Source: Sphingomonas sp. 28-63-12 (GTDB taxonomy: Bacteria; Pseudomonadota; Alphaproteobacteria; Sphingomonadales; Sphingomonadaceae). Taken from it: 64,000 nt of DNA. The position numbers and the translations under genes are program-made. The stretch is taken from assembly GCA_002281535.1 (NCBI GenBank), contig NCGD01000016.1, positions 62,001 through 126,000 on the forward strand, written 5' to 3'. The notes under the pieces were generated by a model. It ran no database searches. It worked only from the letters and a program-made list of their open reading frames with translations, and was not told the origin of the DNA. This document shows, piece after piece, positions 26,496 through 34,772 of this stretch; the first letter of the stretch is position 1; the number at the start of each line of letters is the position of its first letter.

Positions 26496-28961
26496 ATGAT
26501 TATCCGCAAGATTGCGACAAATTCGGTGGCGTCGTGCCTGGCAATTTTGCTGGCGGCGCCGGCTTTTGGCCAACAGACCGAACAACCCAAATCCGAAGAA
26601 TCAGCGCTGGGCGACATCGTCGTTACGGCAACGCGGCGCGATTCCAACCTGCAGACCACGCCAATCGCCGTGACCGCGGTTGATTCGAAACTGATTGAAC
26701 AATCGAACCCGCGTGACCTTGGCGATCTGGCCAGCTTCGTGCCGAATTTCTCGGCCGCGACGATCACCGGCTTCAACGCGGCATCATTCTCGATCCGCGG
26801 CGTTGGCCAAAACACCATCATCGTCTATTTCGAGCCACCGGTCGCGGTACTGGTCGACGATTTTGTCGTGCCGAGCGTCCAGACGCAGCTGCTCGACACC
26901 TTTGACGTGAGCCAGGTCGAAGTGCTGCGCGGACCGCAAGGCACGCTGTTCGGCAAGAACACCACCGGTGGCGCAGTCACGGTGCGCACCAAGCGCCCTG
27001 AAATCAACCGCATCGGGGTTGAAGGCCAGGTGATGGCGGGCAGTTTCGGCACCGTCCAGGTCAAGGGTGCGGCCAATGTGCCGATCCTGAAGGACACGCT
27101 CGCCCTGCGTCTGGTGATCGGCCATGAAGGATCGAACGGCTACTACAAGAACGGCGCGTGCTATGGCCCCGTCGTTGCCTTTCAGCCTTCGAAGTTCGCT
27201 GGCCGTCAGGGCTGCGGCGACGGTTCGTCGCTTGGTGGTGTCGATGTCTGGAACGGCCGCGCCAAGCTGCTGTGGGAGCCGTCAGCATCGTTCAGCGCGC
27301 TGCTGCAATATGAAATCCTGCGCGATCGTTCGGATTCAATCCCGACGGTTTCGGAAACCCCGAACAGCCCGGCCTTTCTGTTCAACACGCTGGGGGTTGG
27401 CGCGTCCAATCCGTCAAACGCCGATCCTTTGCTCAATGCCGGAATCAGCAACCGTCAGGATCAGCTGATCAAGATGCGCTCCGGCCAGCAGATCAATGTC
27501 GACGGCATCTATCTGAACATGGACTATAATACAGACTTCGGCACGTTCACGTCGATCAGTGGCCGCCGCCTGCAAAAATCACGCCTGCCCAACACCTATA
27601 CCGGCCAGGCCCCGGTAGCGGCGGACGGCGAGATTCTGTCGTTGTTCGATGCCAATCGCTCGGATGACCGCACCACCTATCAGCAGGAACTGCGTTTCGC
27701 CTCGAAGCTCGGTGGAAGTTTCGACTTCGTCGCCGGCGGCTTCTACCAGAATGACAAGACCAGCTTCTGCGTGGCGCAGGTGCTCGGTTTCCTCGATCTC
27801 GCATCGGGCCCGCTGCCGTTCGGGCCGTGGAACCAGAACCCCTATTTGCTGTGCAACGCGCAAAAGGCCTCGTCGACGGCTGCCTTTGTCGAGGGCACGC
27901 TGAAGATTACCCCGACGCTGACCTTGACGGCAGGGGGCCGCTATACCTGGGAACGCAAGACCTGGTTCGGCCGTCAGCAGGTTTTTGTGCAGCAGCTGAA
28001 TGGCGGGTTCGATCCCAATCTCAAAATTCAGGACGCGATCCAGGCCAATGTGTTCGATTTTCCGGCGGGTGTTATCCAGGTCAAGTCGAGTGCCAACGAG
28101 CCGACCTGGCGTGCCAGCCTTGGCTGGCAGGTCACTCCGGCGCTGTTCGGCTACGCCACCTATTCGCGTGGTTTCAAGGGCGGTGGGTTCAACGACCAGA
28201 TCGGCGGCTTCCATCCCTTCGTGAATGCCAATGGCAGCGATGATAACGCCGCCTTCGCCCAGGCCGCCCAGGCAACGCAGCCTGAAAAGGCCGATAGCTA
28301 TGAAGCCGGTATCAAGGCCGAGGTGTTCGACCGCCGACTGCGCTTCAACCTGACCGGTTTCTATGTGAAATATTCGAATCTGCAAAAGCAGATCGTGGTG
28401 CCGATCACCGTTGGCGGCCAGCAGAACCAGGTGACGCGCTTCTTCAACGCGGCATCAGCCAATGTGAAGGGCATCGAGGCCGAAGCGACCGCGGTGCCAC
28501 TGGATGGCCTGACGCTGCGCGGTGTGGTGGGATATCAGACTGGCAAATATGACAGCTATGTCACGCCGATCCCAGCCGGTTACAATCTGGCGACCGCACC
28601 GCTCGATCGACTGCCGAACTGGCAGTGGACGGCAAATGTCAATTATGACCTGCCGCTGGGCGACTATAAATTGTCGGTCAATGGCGACGTCAATTATGTT
28701 GGCCGAAACCTGTTTACCCAGTCGATCACCAGCCCAAGCGAGAATACCTATTTGAATGCGCGGACGCTGGTCAACGCGTCGATCACGCTCGCCCAGGCTG
28801 ACAATCAATATTATATGCGGGTATTCGCCCGCAACCTGACCAACCAGCGTTATCGCACGGCATCGCAGGTGGTTGGTGGACTTTGGTCCAACAGCCAGTT
28901 CGGTCCGCCGCGCTTCTTCGGGGTTGAAATCGGCGCCAAGCTCGGTCGGTCCGTCCGCTGA
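26496..28961 (+). CDS. TonB-dependent outer-membrane receptor
   Basis: 821 residues from the ATG at 26496, with GGGAGG upstream (an earlier TTG in frame is less likely). A signal peptide is evident (MIIRKIATNSVASCLAILLA, then APAFGQQ). A TonB-box-like DIVVTATRR precedes the plug domain (SFSIRGVGQNTI, VEVLRGPQGTLFGKNTTGG), and the beta barrel ends in a final strand FFGVEIGAKLGRSVR. It would import the island's substrate across the outer membrane. The stop overlaps the ATG of the PQQ/haem lipoprotein by one base. Confidence 0.93.
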   Translation: MIIRKIATNSVASCLAILLAAPAFGQQTEQPKSEESALGDIVVTATRRDSNLQTTPIAVTAVDSKLIEQSNPRDLGDLASFVPNFSAATITGFNAASFSIRGVGQNTIIVYFEPPVAVLVDDFVVPSVQTQLLDTFDVSQVEVLRGPQGTLFGKNTTGGAVTVRTKRPEINRIGVEGQVMAGSFGTVQVKGAANVPILKDTLALRLVIGHEGSNGYYKNGACYGPVVAFQPSKFAGRQGCGDGSSLGGVDVWNGRAKLLWEPSASFSALLQYEILRDRSDSIPTVSETPNSPAFLFNTLGVGASNPSNADPLLNAGISNRQDQLIKMRSGQQINVDGIYLNMDYNTDFGTFTSISGRRLQKSRLPNTYTGQAPVAADGEILSLFDANRSDDRTTYQQELRFASKLGGSFDFVAGGFYQNDKTSFCVAQVLGFLDLASGPLPFGPWNQNPYLLCNAQKASSTAAFVEGTLKITPTLTLTAGGRYTWERKTWFGRQQVFVQQLNGGFDPNLKIQDAIQANVFDFPAGVIQVKSSANEPTWRASLGWQVTPALFGYATYSRGFKGGGFNDQIGGFHPFVNANGSDDNAAFAQAAQATQPEKADSYEAGIKAEVFDRRLRFNLTGFYVKYSNLQKQIVVPITVGGQQNQVTRFFNAASANVKGIEAEATAVPLDGLTLRGVVGYQTGKYDSYVTPIPAGYNLATAPLDRLPNWQWTANVNYDLPLGDYKLSVNGDVNYVGRNLFTQSITSPSENTYLNARTLVNASITLAQADNQYYMRVFARNLTNQRYRTASQVVGGLWSNSQFGPPRFFGVEIGAKLGRSVR

Positions 28962-30880
28962 TGCGGTCTGGCCGCCTGTGGTTCGCCGCCGTCGCCGTCG
29001 CCATGCTGGCCATTGGGGGATGTTCCAAATCTCCCAATGGCAAGACGGCGGCGGCGCCGACCGCCGCGGGCGAGGCCATGCGGTCGACTGACGAACTTCA
29101 ATCGCGCAACGGCCCGACGATCGACATCGCCAATCATCCCGGCAAGGGGCTGTTCGACAAGAATTGCGCAGGCTGCCACAATGGCGGCGTGCCCAAGGCG
29201 CCGCAACAGGTGTGGCTGGAAATGATGGCGCCCGATGCCATTCTTGCCGCGATGAACGGCGGCATCATGAGCCAGCAGGCGGCCGCCTTATCCAAGACCG
29301 AGCGGCGCCAGATTGCCGAATATCTGGTCCGCACCCCGCTGGCCAATTATCACGCGCCTGCGCCGCCACCGATGTGCAGCCCGCAATCGGCCAAATTCGA
29401 TGCTGGTGCGCCGCCGGCGGCCATCGGCTGGGGCCATGACAATCGCCGCTTTGCCTCGGCCGAGCAGGCCGGACTGGCCAAGGCCCAGGTGCCGGCGCTG
29501 AAGCTCAAATGGGCGCTTGCCTATCCCGCTGCACAGCGCGCGCGGTCGCAGCCCGCGGTTGGCTGGGGCGCAATTTTCGTCGGGAGCCAGGACGGCACGC
29601 TTTATGCGCTCGATCTCGACACAGGCTGCACGCGCTGGAGTTTCCGCGCCTCGGCCGAGATCCGCACCGCGATCATCGCCGATGCCGCCACCAAGCGGCT
29701 CTATTTCGGTGATGTGCTGGCCCGCGCCTATGCTGTCGATGCGATGACCGGCCGGCTGGTGTGGAAAGCCAAGGTCGATGTGCATCCCAATGCGACGATC
29801 ACGGGCAGCCCCACGCTGGGCGGCGGCCAATTGTTCGTGCCGGTATCCTCGCTCGAGGTAACGGCGGCGGCCAATCCGGACTATGCCTGTTGCACCTTCC
29901 GCGGATCGGTGATCGCGCTCGATCCCGCCACCGGCCGGCAACACTGGAAGCAGACGACCGTGGTTGCGGCGCCGCGTGCGCAGGGCAAGACCAGCGTTGG
30001 TACGGCAATCATGGGGCCATCGGGTGCGCCCGTCTGGGGCAGCCCGACCTATGATGCGGCGACCAACCGGGTGTATTTCGGATCGGGCGAGAATTATTCG
30101 ACGCCCGCTGACGGCAATTCCGATGCGGTGTTCGCCGTCGATGCCACGACCGGCAAGCGTTTGTGGACGACGCAATTGACCAAGGGCGATGCCTGGAATG
30201 TCGGCTGCATGATGGGCAATGAAAACTGCCCGACCGAAAAGGGCCCCGATCTTGATGTCGCCGCCTCGCCCTTGCTGGTGCCGATCGGCGGCGGGCGCAT
30301 GATGCTGGTGGTCGGCCAGAAATCGGGATCGGTCTATGGCCTTGATCCGGCCAATGGCCAGATTGGCTGGCAGACCGTGGTTGGCCATGGCGGCACGCAG
30401 GGCGGCGTCCATTTCGGCATGGCCGCCCAGGGGCGCGTCGTTTATGTGCCCGTCAACGATATGGACGATACGCGTGACGGCCGGGTTTATGATGTCAAAA
30501 AGCGGGGGGCCGGCCTGCACGCGATCGATGCGGCGACCGGCAAGCGGCTATGGGATGCCCCCGCCGACAATGTCTGCAATGGCCGGGCGAATTGCGATCC
30601 CGGTATTTCGGCCGCGGTCAGTGCGATCCCCGGCGTGGTGTTTGCCGGCCATCTCGACGGTCGCTTTCGCGCTTATGATGGCACAACCGGCAAGGCGATC
30701 TGGTCAGTCGACACAACGCAGAACGTTACGGCGATCGGCGGCGTGACGGCTCATGGCGGCGGGATGAGCGGCCCGGGCGCGACGATCGCCGGGGGCCATG
30801 TCATCGTCAATTCGGGCTATGGCCTTTATTACCATATGCCGGGCAACCTGCTGATGGTGTTTACGCCCGGGGGCAAATAG
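28961..30880 (+). CDS. PQQ-dependent dehydrogenase with N-terminal cytochrome c domain, lipoprotein (polyvinyl-alcohol-dehydrogenase-like)
   Basis: 639 residues. A signal peptide ends in a lipobox IGGC (Cys21), so it is probably membrane-anchored. A haem c site CAGCH is at residues 69-73. The rest is a quinoprotein beta-propeller with repeated W-rich blades (GTLYALDLDTGCTRWSF, GSVIALDPATGRQHWK, KSGSVYGLDPANGQIGW). A vicinal Cys-Cys in YACCTFRGS is a known quinoprotein feature. The layout, cytochrome then propeller, resembles polyvinyl-alcohol dehydrogenases of sphingomonads. It likely oxidises an alcohol in the periplasm and passes electrons to its own haem. Start and TonB stop share one base (TGATG). 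Confidence 0.87.
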   Translation: MRSGRLWFAAVAVAMLAIGGCSKSPNGKTAAAPTAAGEAMRSTDELQSRNGPTIDIANHPGKGLFDKNCAGCHNGGVPKAPQQVWLEMMAPDAILAAMNGGIMSQQAAALSKTERRQIAEYLVRTPLANYHAPAPPPMCSPQSAKFDAGAPPAAIGWGHDNRRFASAEQAGLAKAQVPALKLKWALAYPAAQRARSQPAVGWGAIFVGSQDGTLYALDLDTGCTRWSFRASAEIRTAIIADAATKRLYFGDVLARAYAVDAMTGRLVWKAKVDVHPNATITGSPTLGGGQLFVPVSSLEVTAAANPDYACCTFRGSVIALDPATGRQHWKQTTVVAAPRAQGKTSVGTAIMGPSGAPVWGSPTYDAATNRVYFGSGENYSTPADGNSDAVFAVDATTGKRLWTTQLTKGDAWNVGCMMGNENCPTEKGPDLDVAASPLLVPIGGGRMMLVVGQKSGSVYGLDPANGQIGWQTVVGHGGTQGGVHFGMAAQGRVVYVPVNDMDDTRDGRVYDVKKRGAGLHAIDAATGKRLWDAPADNVCNGRANCDPGISAAVSAIPGVVFAGHLDGRFRAYDGTTGKAIWSVDTTQNVTAIGGVTAHGGGMSGPGATIAGGHVIVNSGYGLYYHMPGNLLMVFTPGGK

Positions 30881-31054
30881 CGGCGGCCGGTGACGGCCCG
30901 GGGCCTGCGCGGTGTACCCGATGTGCGACGCTTCGACAGCGGGGGCTTGCGGGGGGACCGTAGTTGCGGGCGCCGCCTATGGCGGCAGTGGCAGTGGCAG
31001 GGCGCAGGGCGCGGGGCGCAAGGCCGACGCTGATGTCAGCCCCGGCCGTTTCGA
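30881..31054. other. Gap between convergent genes with GC-rich repeats
   Basis: No gene is seen. A small hairpin (GCCGCC 30972-30977 with GGCGGC 30981-30986) could end transcription from either side. It is followed by short G-rich direct repeats (GTGGCA twice, GGCGCA/GGCGCG). Confidence 0.4.
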
Positions 31055-31954
31055 TCAGGCGGCGCCACCGATATTGAAATAATCGGGAATGCCGGCGGGC
31101 CAATTGACACCCCATTGGTTCTGGCCGCCATCGACGTTGATCACTTCACCGGTGATGAACTTGCCGCTCGGGGCGGCGAGATAGATGACCGCTTCGGCGA
31201 CATCCCAGGCATCGCCGCGCTTCTGCATCGGATTGGCCAGGTGGAAGCGGGTCAGGGCCTCGTCGGGATATACCGCAAAACCCTCTGTCTCGACGATCCC
31301 CGGCGCGACGCAATTGACCCGAATCTGGTGGGGTGCCCATTCGGTCGACAAGGTCTTGGACAGATAGATAACGCCCGATCGGGCTGCGCAGCAATGCGCG
31401 CTTTGCGGCATGCCGCGCTCGACGGTGGCGACGATGTTGACGATATTGCCCGGTGCGCCCGCCGCGACCCAGCGCTTGGCGGTTTCCTGCATCATCCACC
31501 AGGTGCCGTTGAGGTTGAGGTCCATCACCGCCAGCCAGCCCTTGCGGCTGAAATCGATCGCGTCCTGCGGAAACTGCCCGCCGGCATTGTTGATCAGCGT
31601 ATCGATCCGGCCATAGCGCGCGAGCACCTGATCCAGCATCTTTTCGACCTGGTCGGGGTCGCGGATCGACATCTGTACTGCCATCGGGCGTTTGCCGACG
31701 AGCTGTTCGATCGCATCCTGGGTCGTTGTCAGTTTTTGCATCGTGCGGCCACACAGCACGACATCGGCACCCAGCCGACTGGCGAGAAACGCCATTGCCT
31801 TGCCCATGCCGCTGCCACCGCCCGAAATAACCACCGTCTGCCCGGCGAGCAGATCATTGCGGTAGACGGTTGGGTGATTGGCCAGTTCGCTATCGGTGAA
31901 TCCAAATCGCGGCCGGTCTTCCTTGTCCGGTCCCACATCGGCGTGCGCGTTCAT
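31055..31954 (-). CDS. SDR-family protein (2,4-dienoyl-CoA reductase-like) lacking the classical Tyr/Lys pair
   Basis: 299 residues from an ATG that overlaps the stop of the upstream Rieske gene (ATGA). The nucleotide-binding loop SGGGSGMG and INNAGGQFP are intact. The catalytic segment, however, reads SAHCCAARSGV: Cys stands at the usual Tyr position and Arg at the usual Lys. The size, the GGQFP motif and the long N-terminus suggest the 2,4-dienoyl-CoA reductase branch, whose catalytic residues differ from classical SDRs. It may reduce a dienoyl or cyclic dienoyl CoA ester. It is the second gene of the operon behind operator 4. Confidence 0.8.
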   Translation of the reverse strand: MNAHADVGPDKEDRPRFGFTDSELANHPTVYRNDLLAGQTVVISGGGSGMGKAMAFLASRLGADVVLCGRTMQKLTTTQDAIEQLVGKRPMAVQMSIRDPDQVEKMLDQVLARYGRIDTLINNAGGQFPQDAIDFSRKGWLAVMDLNLNGTWWMMQETAKRWVAAGAPGNIVNIVATVERGMPQSAHCCAARSGVIYLSKTLSTEWAPHQIRVNCVAPGIVETEGFAVYPDEALTRFHLANPMQKRGDAWDVAEAVIYLAAPSGKFITGEVINVDGGQNQWGVNWPAGIPDYFNIGGAA

Positions 31955-33129
31955 TCTGTTTCCACCCAATCTTCGAGCAGTTGTTCAACGCGCTGTTCTG
32001 CCGGCACGCGATTCAACCCAATTCGGCGATCCAGTTCTTCATGCCAATGATAGATTCGGCGTTCTTGATAATTTAAAGGCATGCCGCGGAAGCCGGGGCT
32101 TTGCACCGATTCCTGGATTTGCGGGGCGAATTGGAGATCTTCGTACAAAATACGCTCGAAATTATCGATCCGCTTTGGCCAGAGCGGGCTCAGCCCCTCC
32201 GCACCGACCCGGGGCGAGAACCAGTGACATTCGATCCGCATCGTCCGATCCGAGCGCGGCCAGAACACCAGCATCGGCAGGCCGGTCGACGCCGGCGGCA
32301 TCACGATATTGGGGTAGATATTGTAGCTGACATTATTGTCGCGCGGGATCTCCGTCACGCTGGGGATTGGCGGCATGCCCTTGGTGCCCGGATCGGTCCA
32401 GTCGGGGCGGCGATTGGGTGTCGTCATCCGCGAATGGCCGCCCGGCCACAGGGTGATCGTGGTGCCGCGATGGTCAAGGAAACGATCGACCGTCGACTGG
32501 TGAATCGATTTCAGATGATAGACCTCAAGAAAGGCGTCGAGCAGGATTTTGACGTTGCAGGCGACGTCATAACCGCGCGAATCGACCAAAGTGAGATCGT
32601 CGATCGCGAACTGTTCGAGCTCCGCCGCGACCGGGCCGAGCGAGTCGATCAGGCTGCCGGCTTCAGCGTCTTCATTGATAAAGATCCAGCCGCCGAGCCG
32701 TTCGCATCGCACCGGAATCAACGATCGGCAGCTAAAATCGAAATCGACGAAATCGCGCTTGTCGCGGATCGCGGTGAGATCGCCGGCGAGCGTATAGCTC
32801 CAGCCATGATAGCCACAGACAAAGCCGCGCGCCGTGCCGGCTTCCTCCTTGACGAGCGGGCCGCCGCGATGCCGGCAGCTATTATAGAACGCCCGGATAT
32901 CGCCCTGCAGATCCCGGACGATCAGGATCGGGCTGCCGGTGTTGCGGACCAGAAACCAGCTGCCGGGTTCGGGCAGTTGATCGACATGGCCGGCATAAAG
33001 CCAGCTGCGCTTCCACAGGCCTTCCTGCTCGAGCGCGAGAAACGCCGGATCGACATAGCGGCCAGCCGGGATGTCGGCCAGTTTGGGAAAGCCCTCGGGC
33101 GGGGCGGTGCGGGCGGTTTCATAAGCCAT
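31951..33129 (-). CDS. Rieske non-haem iron oxygenase, large (alpha) subunit
   Basis: 392 residues from the ATG at 33129 (AAGGCGAG upstream); a longer frame to 33225 would run into operator 4. Rieske ligands are Cys85, His87, Cys105 and His108 (CRHRGG and CGYHGW). The iron site is in LLDAFLEVYHLKSIHQ. It is the shortest of the three large subunits here and the most divergent. It is divergent from the acyl-CoA dehydrogenase-ferredoxin operon, which may supply its electrons. Confidence 0.9.
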   Translation of the reverse strand: MAYETARTAPPEGFPKLADIPAGRYVDPAFLALEQEGLWKRSWLYAGHVDQLPEPGSWFLVRNTGSPILIVRDLQGDIRAFYNSCRHRGGPLVKEEAGTARGFVCGYHGWSYTLAGDLTAIRDKRDFVDFDFSCRSLIPVRCERLGGWIFINEDAEAGSLIDSLGPVAAELEQFAIDDLTLVDSRGYDVACNVKILLDAFLEVYHLKSIHQSTVDRFLDHRGTTITLWPGGHSRMTTPNRRPDWTDPGTKGMPPIPSVTEIPRDNNVSYNIYPNIVMPPASTGLPMLVFWPRSDRTMRIECHWFSPRVGAEGLSPLWPKRIDNFERILYEDLQFAPQIQESVQSPGFRGMPLNYQERRIYHWHEELDRRIGLNRVPAEQRVEQLLEDWVETE

Positions 33130-33217
33130 GCTCGCCTTGATACGTTCGGTTGTCGTGGCGTCCAAAACACTGTCCCTCACCTGGCCTGGCGCCAGTCTAG
33201 CAGTCGTTACATGAAAA

Positions 33218-33231
33218 ACAATCATGTTTGA
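33218..33231. promoter_or_regulatory. Operator-like palindrome 4 (Rieske / acyl-CoA dehydrogenase divergent promoter)
   Basis: On the minus strand this reads TCAAACATGATTGT, matching operator 1 at 12 of 14 positions and sharing the CAAACATGATTG core with operator 3. A/T-rich flanks are again present. It lies 64 bp before the acyl-CoA dehydrogenase start and 89 bp before the Rieske start. Confidence 0.72.
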
Positions 33232-33294
33232 CTTTTTTATCGCGCTGGCCGGCGAAGGCCGCTACTGGCTATTGGGCAGGATAGGGATGGGCCG

Positions 33295-34455
33295 ATGAAC
33301 TTTACGCTGAGCGATGACCAACGCGACCTTCAACAAGCGGCGCGCGATTTTGCCCGCGCTGAACTGCCGGCGATTGCCGCGCGGTTGGAGCGCGACGATT
33401 GCCCGCCCGATCGCGCGCTGATCAAACGCTATGCCGAGCTTGGCTTCCTGGGCATCAATGTGCCCGAAGCGCTCGGCGGGATGGGGCTTGGCAATGTCGA
33501 CGCGCTGATCGTGCTGGAGGAATTCGCCAAGATATCGTCGGCCATCGCCTTTCCGGTGTTCGAATCCTCGGTCGGCCCGGTGCGGGCGATCGAGCATTTC
33601 GCGCCGGCGGCGCTGCGTGACCGGGTCGTGCCGGCGGCGTGCCGGGGCGAGATGATGGTCGCGGTATCGATGTCCGAGCCCGATGCGGGCAGCGCGCTGA
33701 CCGACCTGAAGACGCGCGGGACGATCAGCGGCGACCGCGTGATCCTGAACGGCACCAAGCGCTGGTGTTCGGGCGGCGGCCATGCCGATGCCTATCTCGT
33801 CTATTGCCGCCTGTCCGACGATCCGGGCGCCAAGGCGATCGGCGCGGTGCTTGTCGAAAAGGACACGCCGGGCCTGAGCTTTGGCCCTGCCGAAGAGCTG
33901 ATGGGCTTTCGCGGCATTCCCTCGGCCGATCTGAACTTCGACGATTGCGCGGTTCCGATCGACAATATCGTGGTGCCCGCCGGTGGCTTCCGCCAGTTGA
34001 TGGAAGCGTTCGATCTCGAACGCTGCGGCAATGCGACGATGGCGCTCGGCCAGGCTTCGGGCGCGCTCGAGGATGTCAGCGCCTATGTCCAGGAGCGCAT
34101 CCAGTTCGGCAAGCCAATCATCGAGTTTCAGGCGGTGCAGATGAAGCTGGCCGAGATGCAGATGAAGGTAGAGGCAGCGCGGCTGCTGATCTGGCGCGCC
34201 GCGTCGAACGCCGAGGACGGCCTGCCCTCGATCCTCGACAGCTCGGTCGCAAAGTGCTTCGCCAACGGCATCGCGCGCGAAGTCACCGGCGACGCGCTGC
34301 AACTGATGGGCGCCTATGGCTATTCCAAGGCCTTCCCGATGGAGCGCCGGCTGCGCGATGCCTGGGGTTGGGGGATCGCCGGCGGGGCGATCGACATCCA
34401 GAAAACCAACATCGCCGGGGCCATGCTCGGCCGGCGTTTCGACCAGCGGCGCTGA
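33295..34455 (+). CDS. Acyl-CoA dehydrogenase-family flavoprotein lacking the canonical catalytic Glu
   Basis: 386 residues with the standard fold: N-terminal helices, the FAD-binding segment VAVSMSEPDAGSALTDLKTR in the middle and the C-terminal helical domain. At the position of the medium-chain catalytic base (YEGT-x-x-IQ) the protein has AGGAIDIQ, so the usual glutamate is missing. The base may lie elsewhere, as in isovaleryl-CoA dehydrogenase, or the protein may be a flavin hydroxylase-like or non-dehydrogenating member. It starts the operon that also carries the Rieske ferredoxin, 2 bp downstream. Confidence 0.85.
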   Translation: MNFTLSDDQRDLQQAARDFARAELPAIAARLERDDCPPDRALIKRYAELGFLGINVPEALGGMGLGNVDALIVLEEFAKISSAIAFPVFESSVGPVRAIEHFAPAALRDRVVPAACRGEMMVAVSMSEPDAGSALTDLKTRGTISGDRVILNGTKRWCSGGGHADAYLVYCRLSDDPGAKAIGAVLVEKDTPGLSFGPAEELMGFRGIPSADLNFDDCAVPIDNIVVPAGGFRQLMEAFDLERCGNATMALGQASGALEDVSAYVQERIQFGKPIIEFQAVQMKLAEMQMKVEAARLLIWRAASNAEDGLPSILDSSVAKCFANGIAREVTGDALQLMGAYGYSKAFPMERRLRDAWGWGIAGGAIDIQKTNIAGAMLGRRFDQRR

Positions 34456-34457
34456 CG

Positions 34458-34772
34458 ATGGCGGCTGTGCGGGTCGCCGCCCTTGACGACATTGCGGTCG
34501 GCAGCAACCGGGCGTTCGACATCGCCGGACAATCAGTCCTGATCGCACGGACCAGCTTCGGGCTGTTCGCGATCGAGAACCAGTGCAGCCACGCGCTGCA
34601 GGCGCTCGAAGGCGGCAAGATGAAGGCGGTGCACATCTTCTGCCCGCTGCACGGCGTGCGCTTCGACATGCGCGATGGCTGCCCGACCGGTACCCTGACG
34701 GACAAGCCGATCCGGACCTGGCCGGTGCGCATTGCCGATGGCGATATTCTGGTCGATCTGGGCAACGCGTGA
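34458..34772 (+). CDS. Rieske-type [2Fe-2S] ferredoxin
   Basis: A 104-residue single-domain Rieske ferredoxin. Cluster ligands are Cys43, His45, Cys62 and His65 (CSHALQALEGG, then FCPLHGVRF). It carries electrons to Rieske oxygenases and is the only ferredoxin gene in the window, although three oxygenase large subunits are present. It begins 2 bp after the acyl-CoA dehydrogenase stop and its own stop overlaps the GTG of the flavodoxin-fold gene. A very long open frame upstream (from 33639) in the same phase is a shadow of the acyl-CoA dehydrogenase. Confidence 0.9.
   Translation: MAAVRVAALDDIAVGSNRAFDIAGQSVLIARTSFGLFAIENQCSHALQALEGGKMKAVHIFCPLHGVRFDMRDGCPTGTLTDKPIRTWPVRIADGDILVDLGNA

Noticed and set aside
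33639..34457. Long open frame upstream of the ferredoxin in the same phase
   Set aside because: It is Arg/Asp-rich and antiphase to the well-conserved acyl-CoA dehydrogenase; only the part from 34458 is a real protein.
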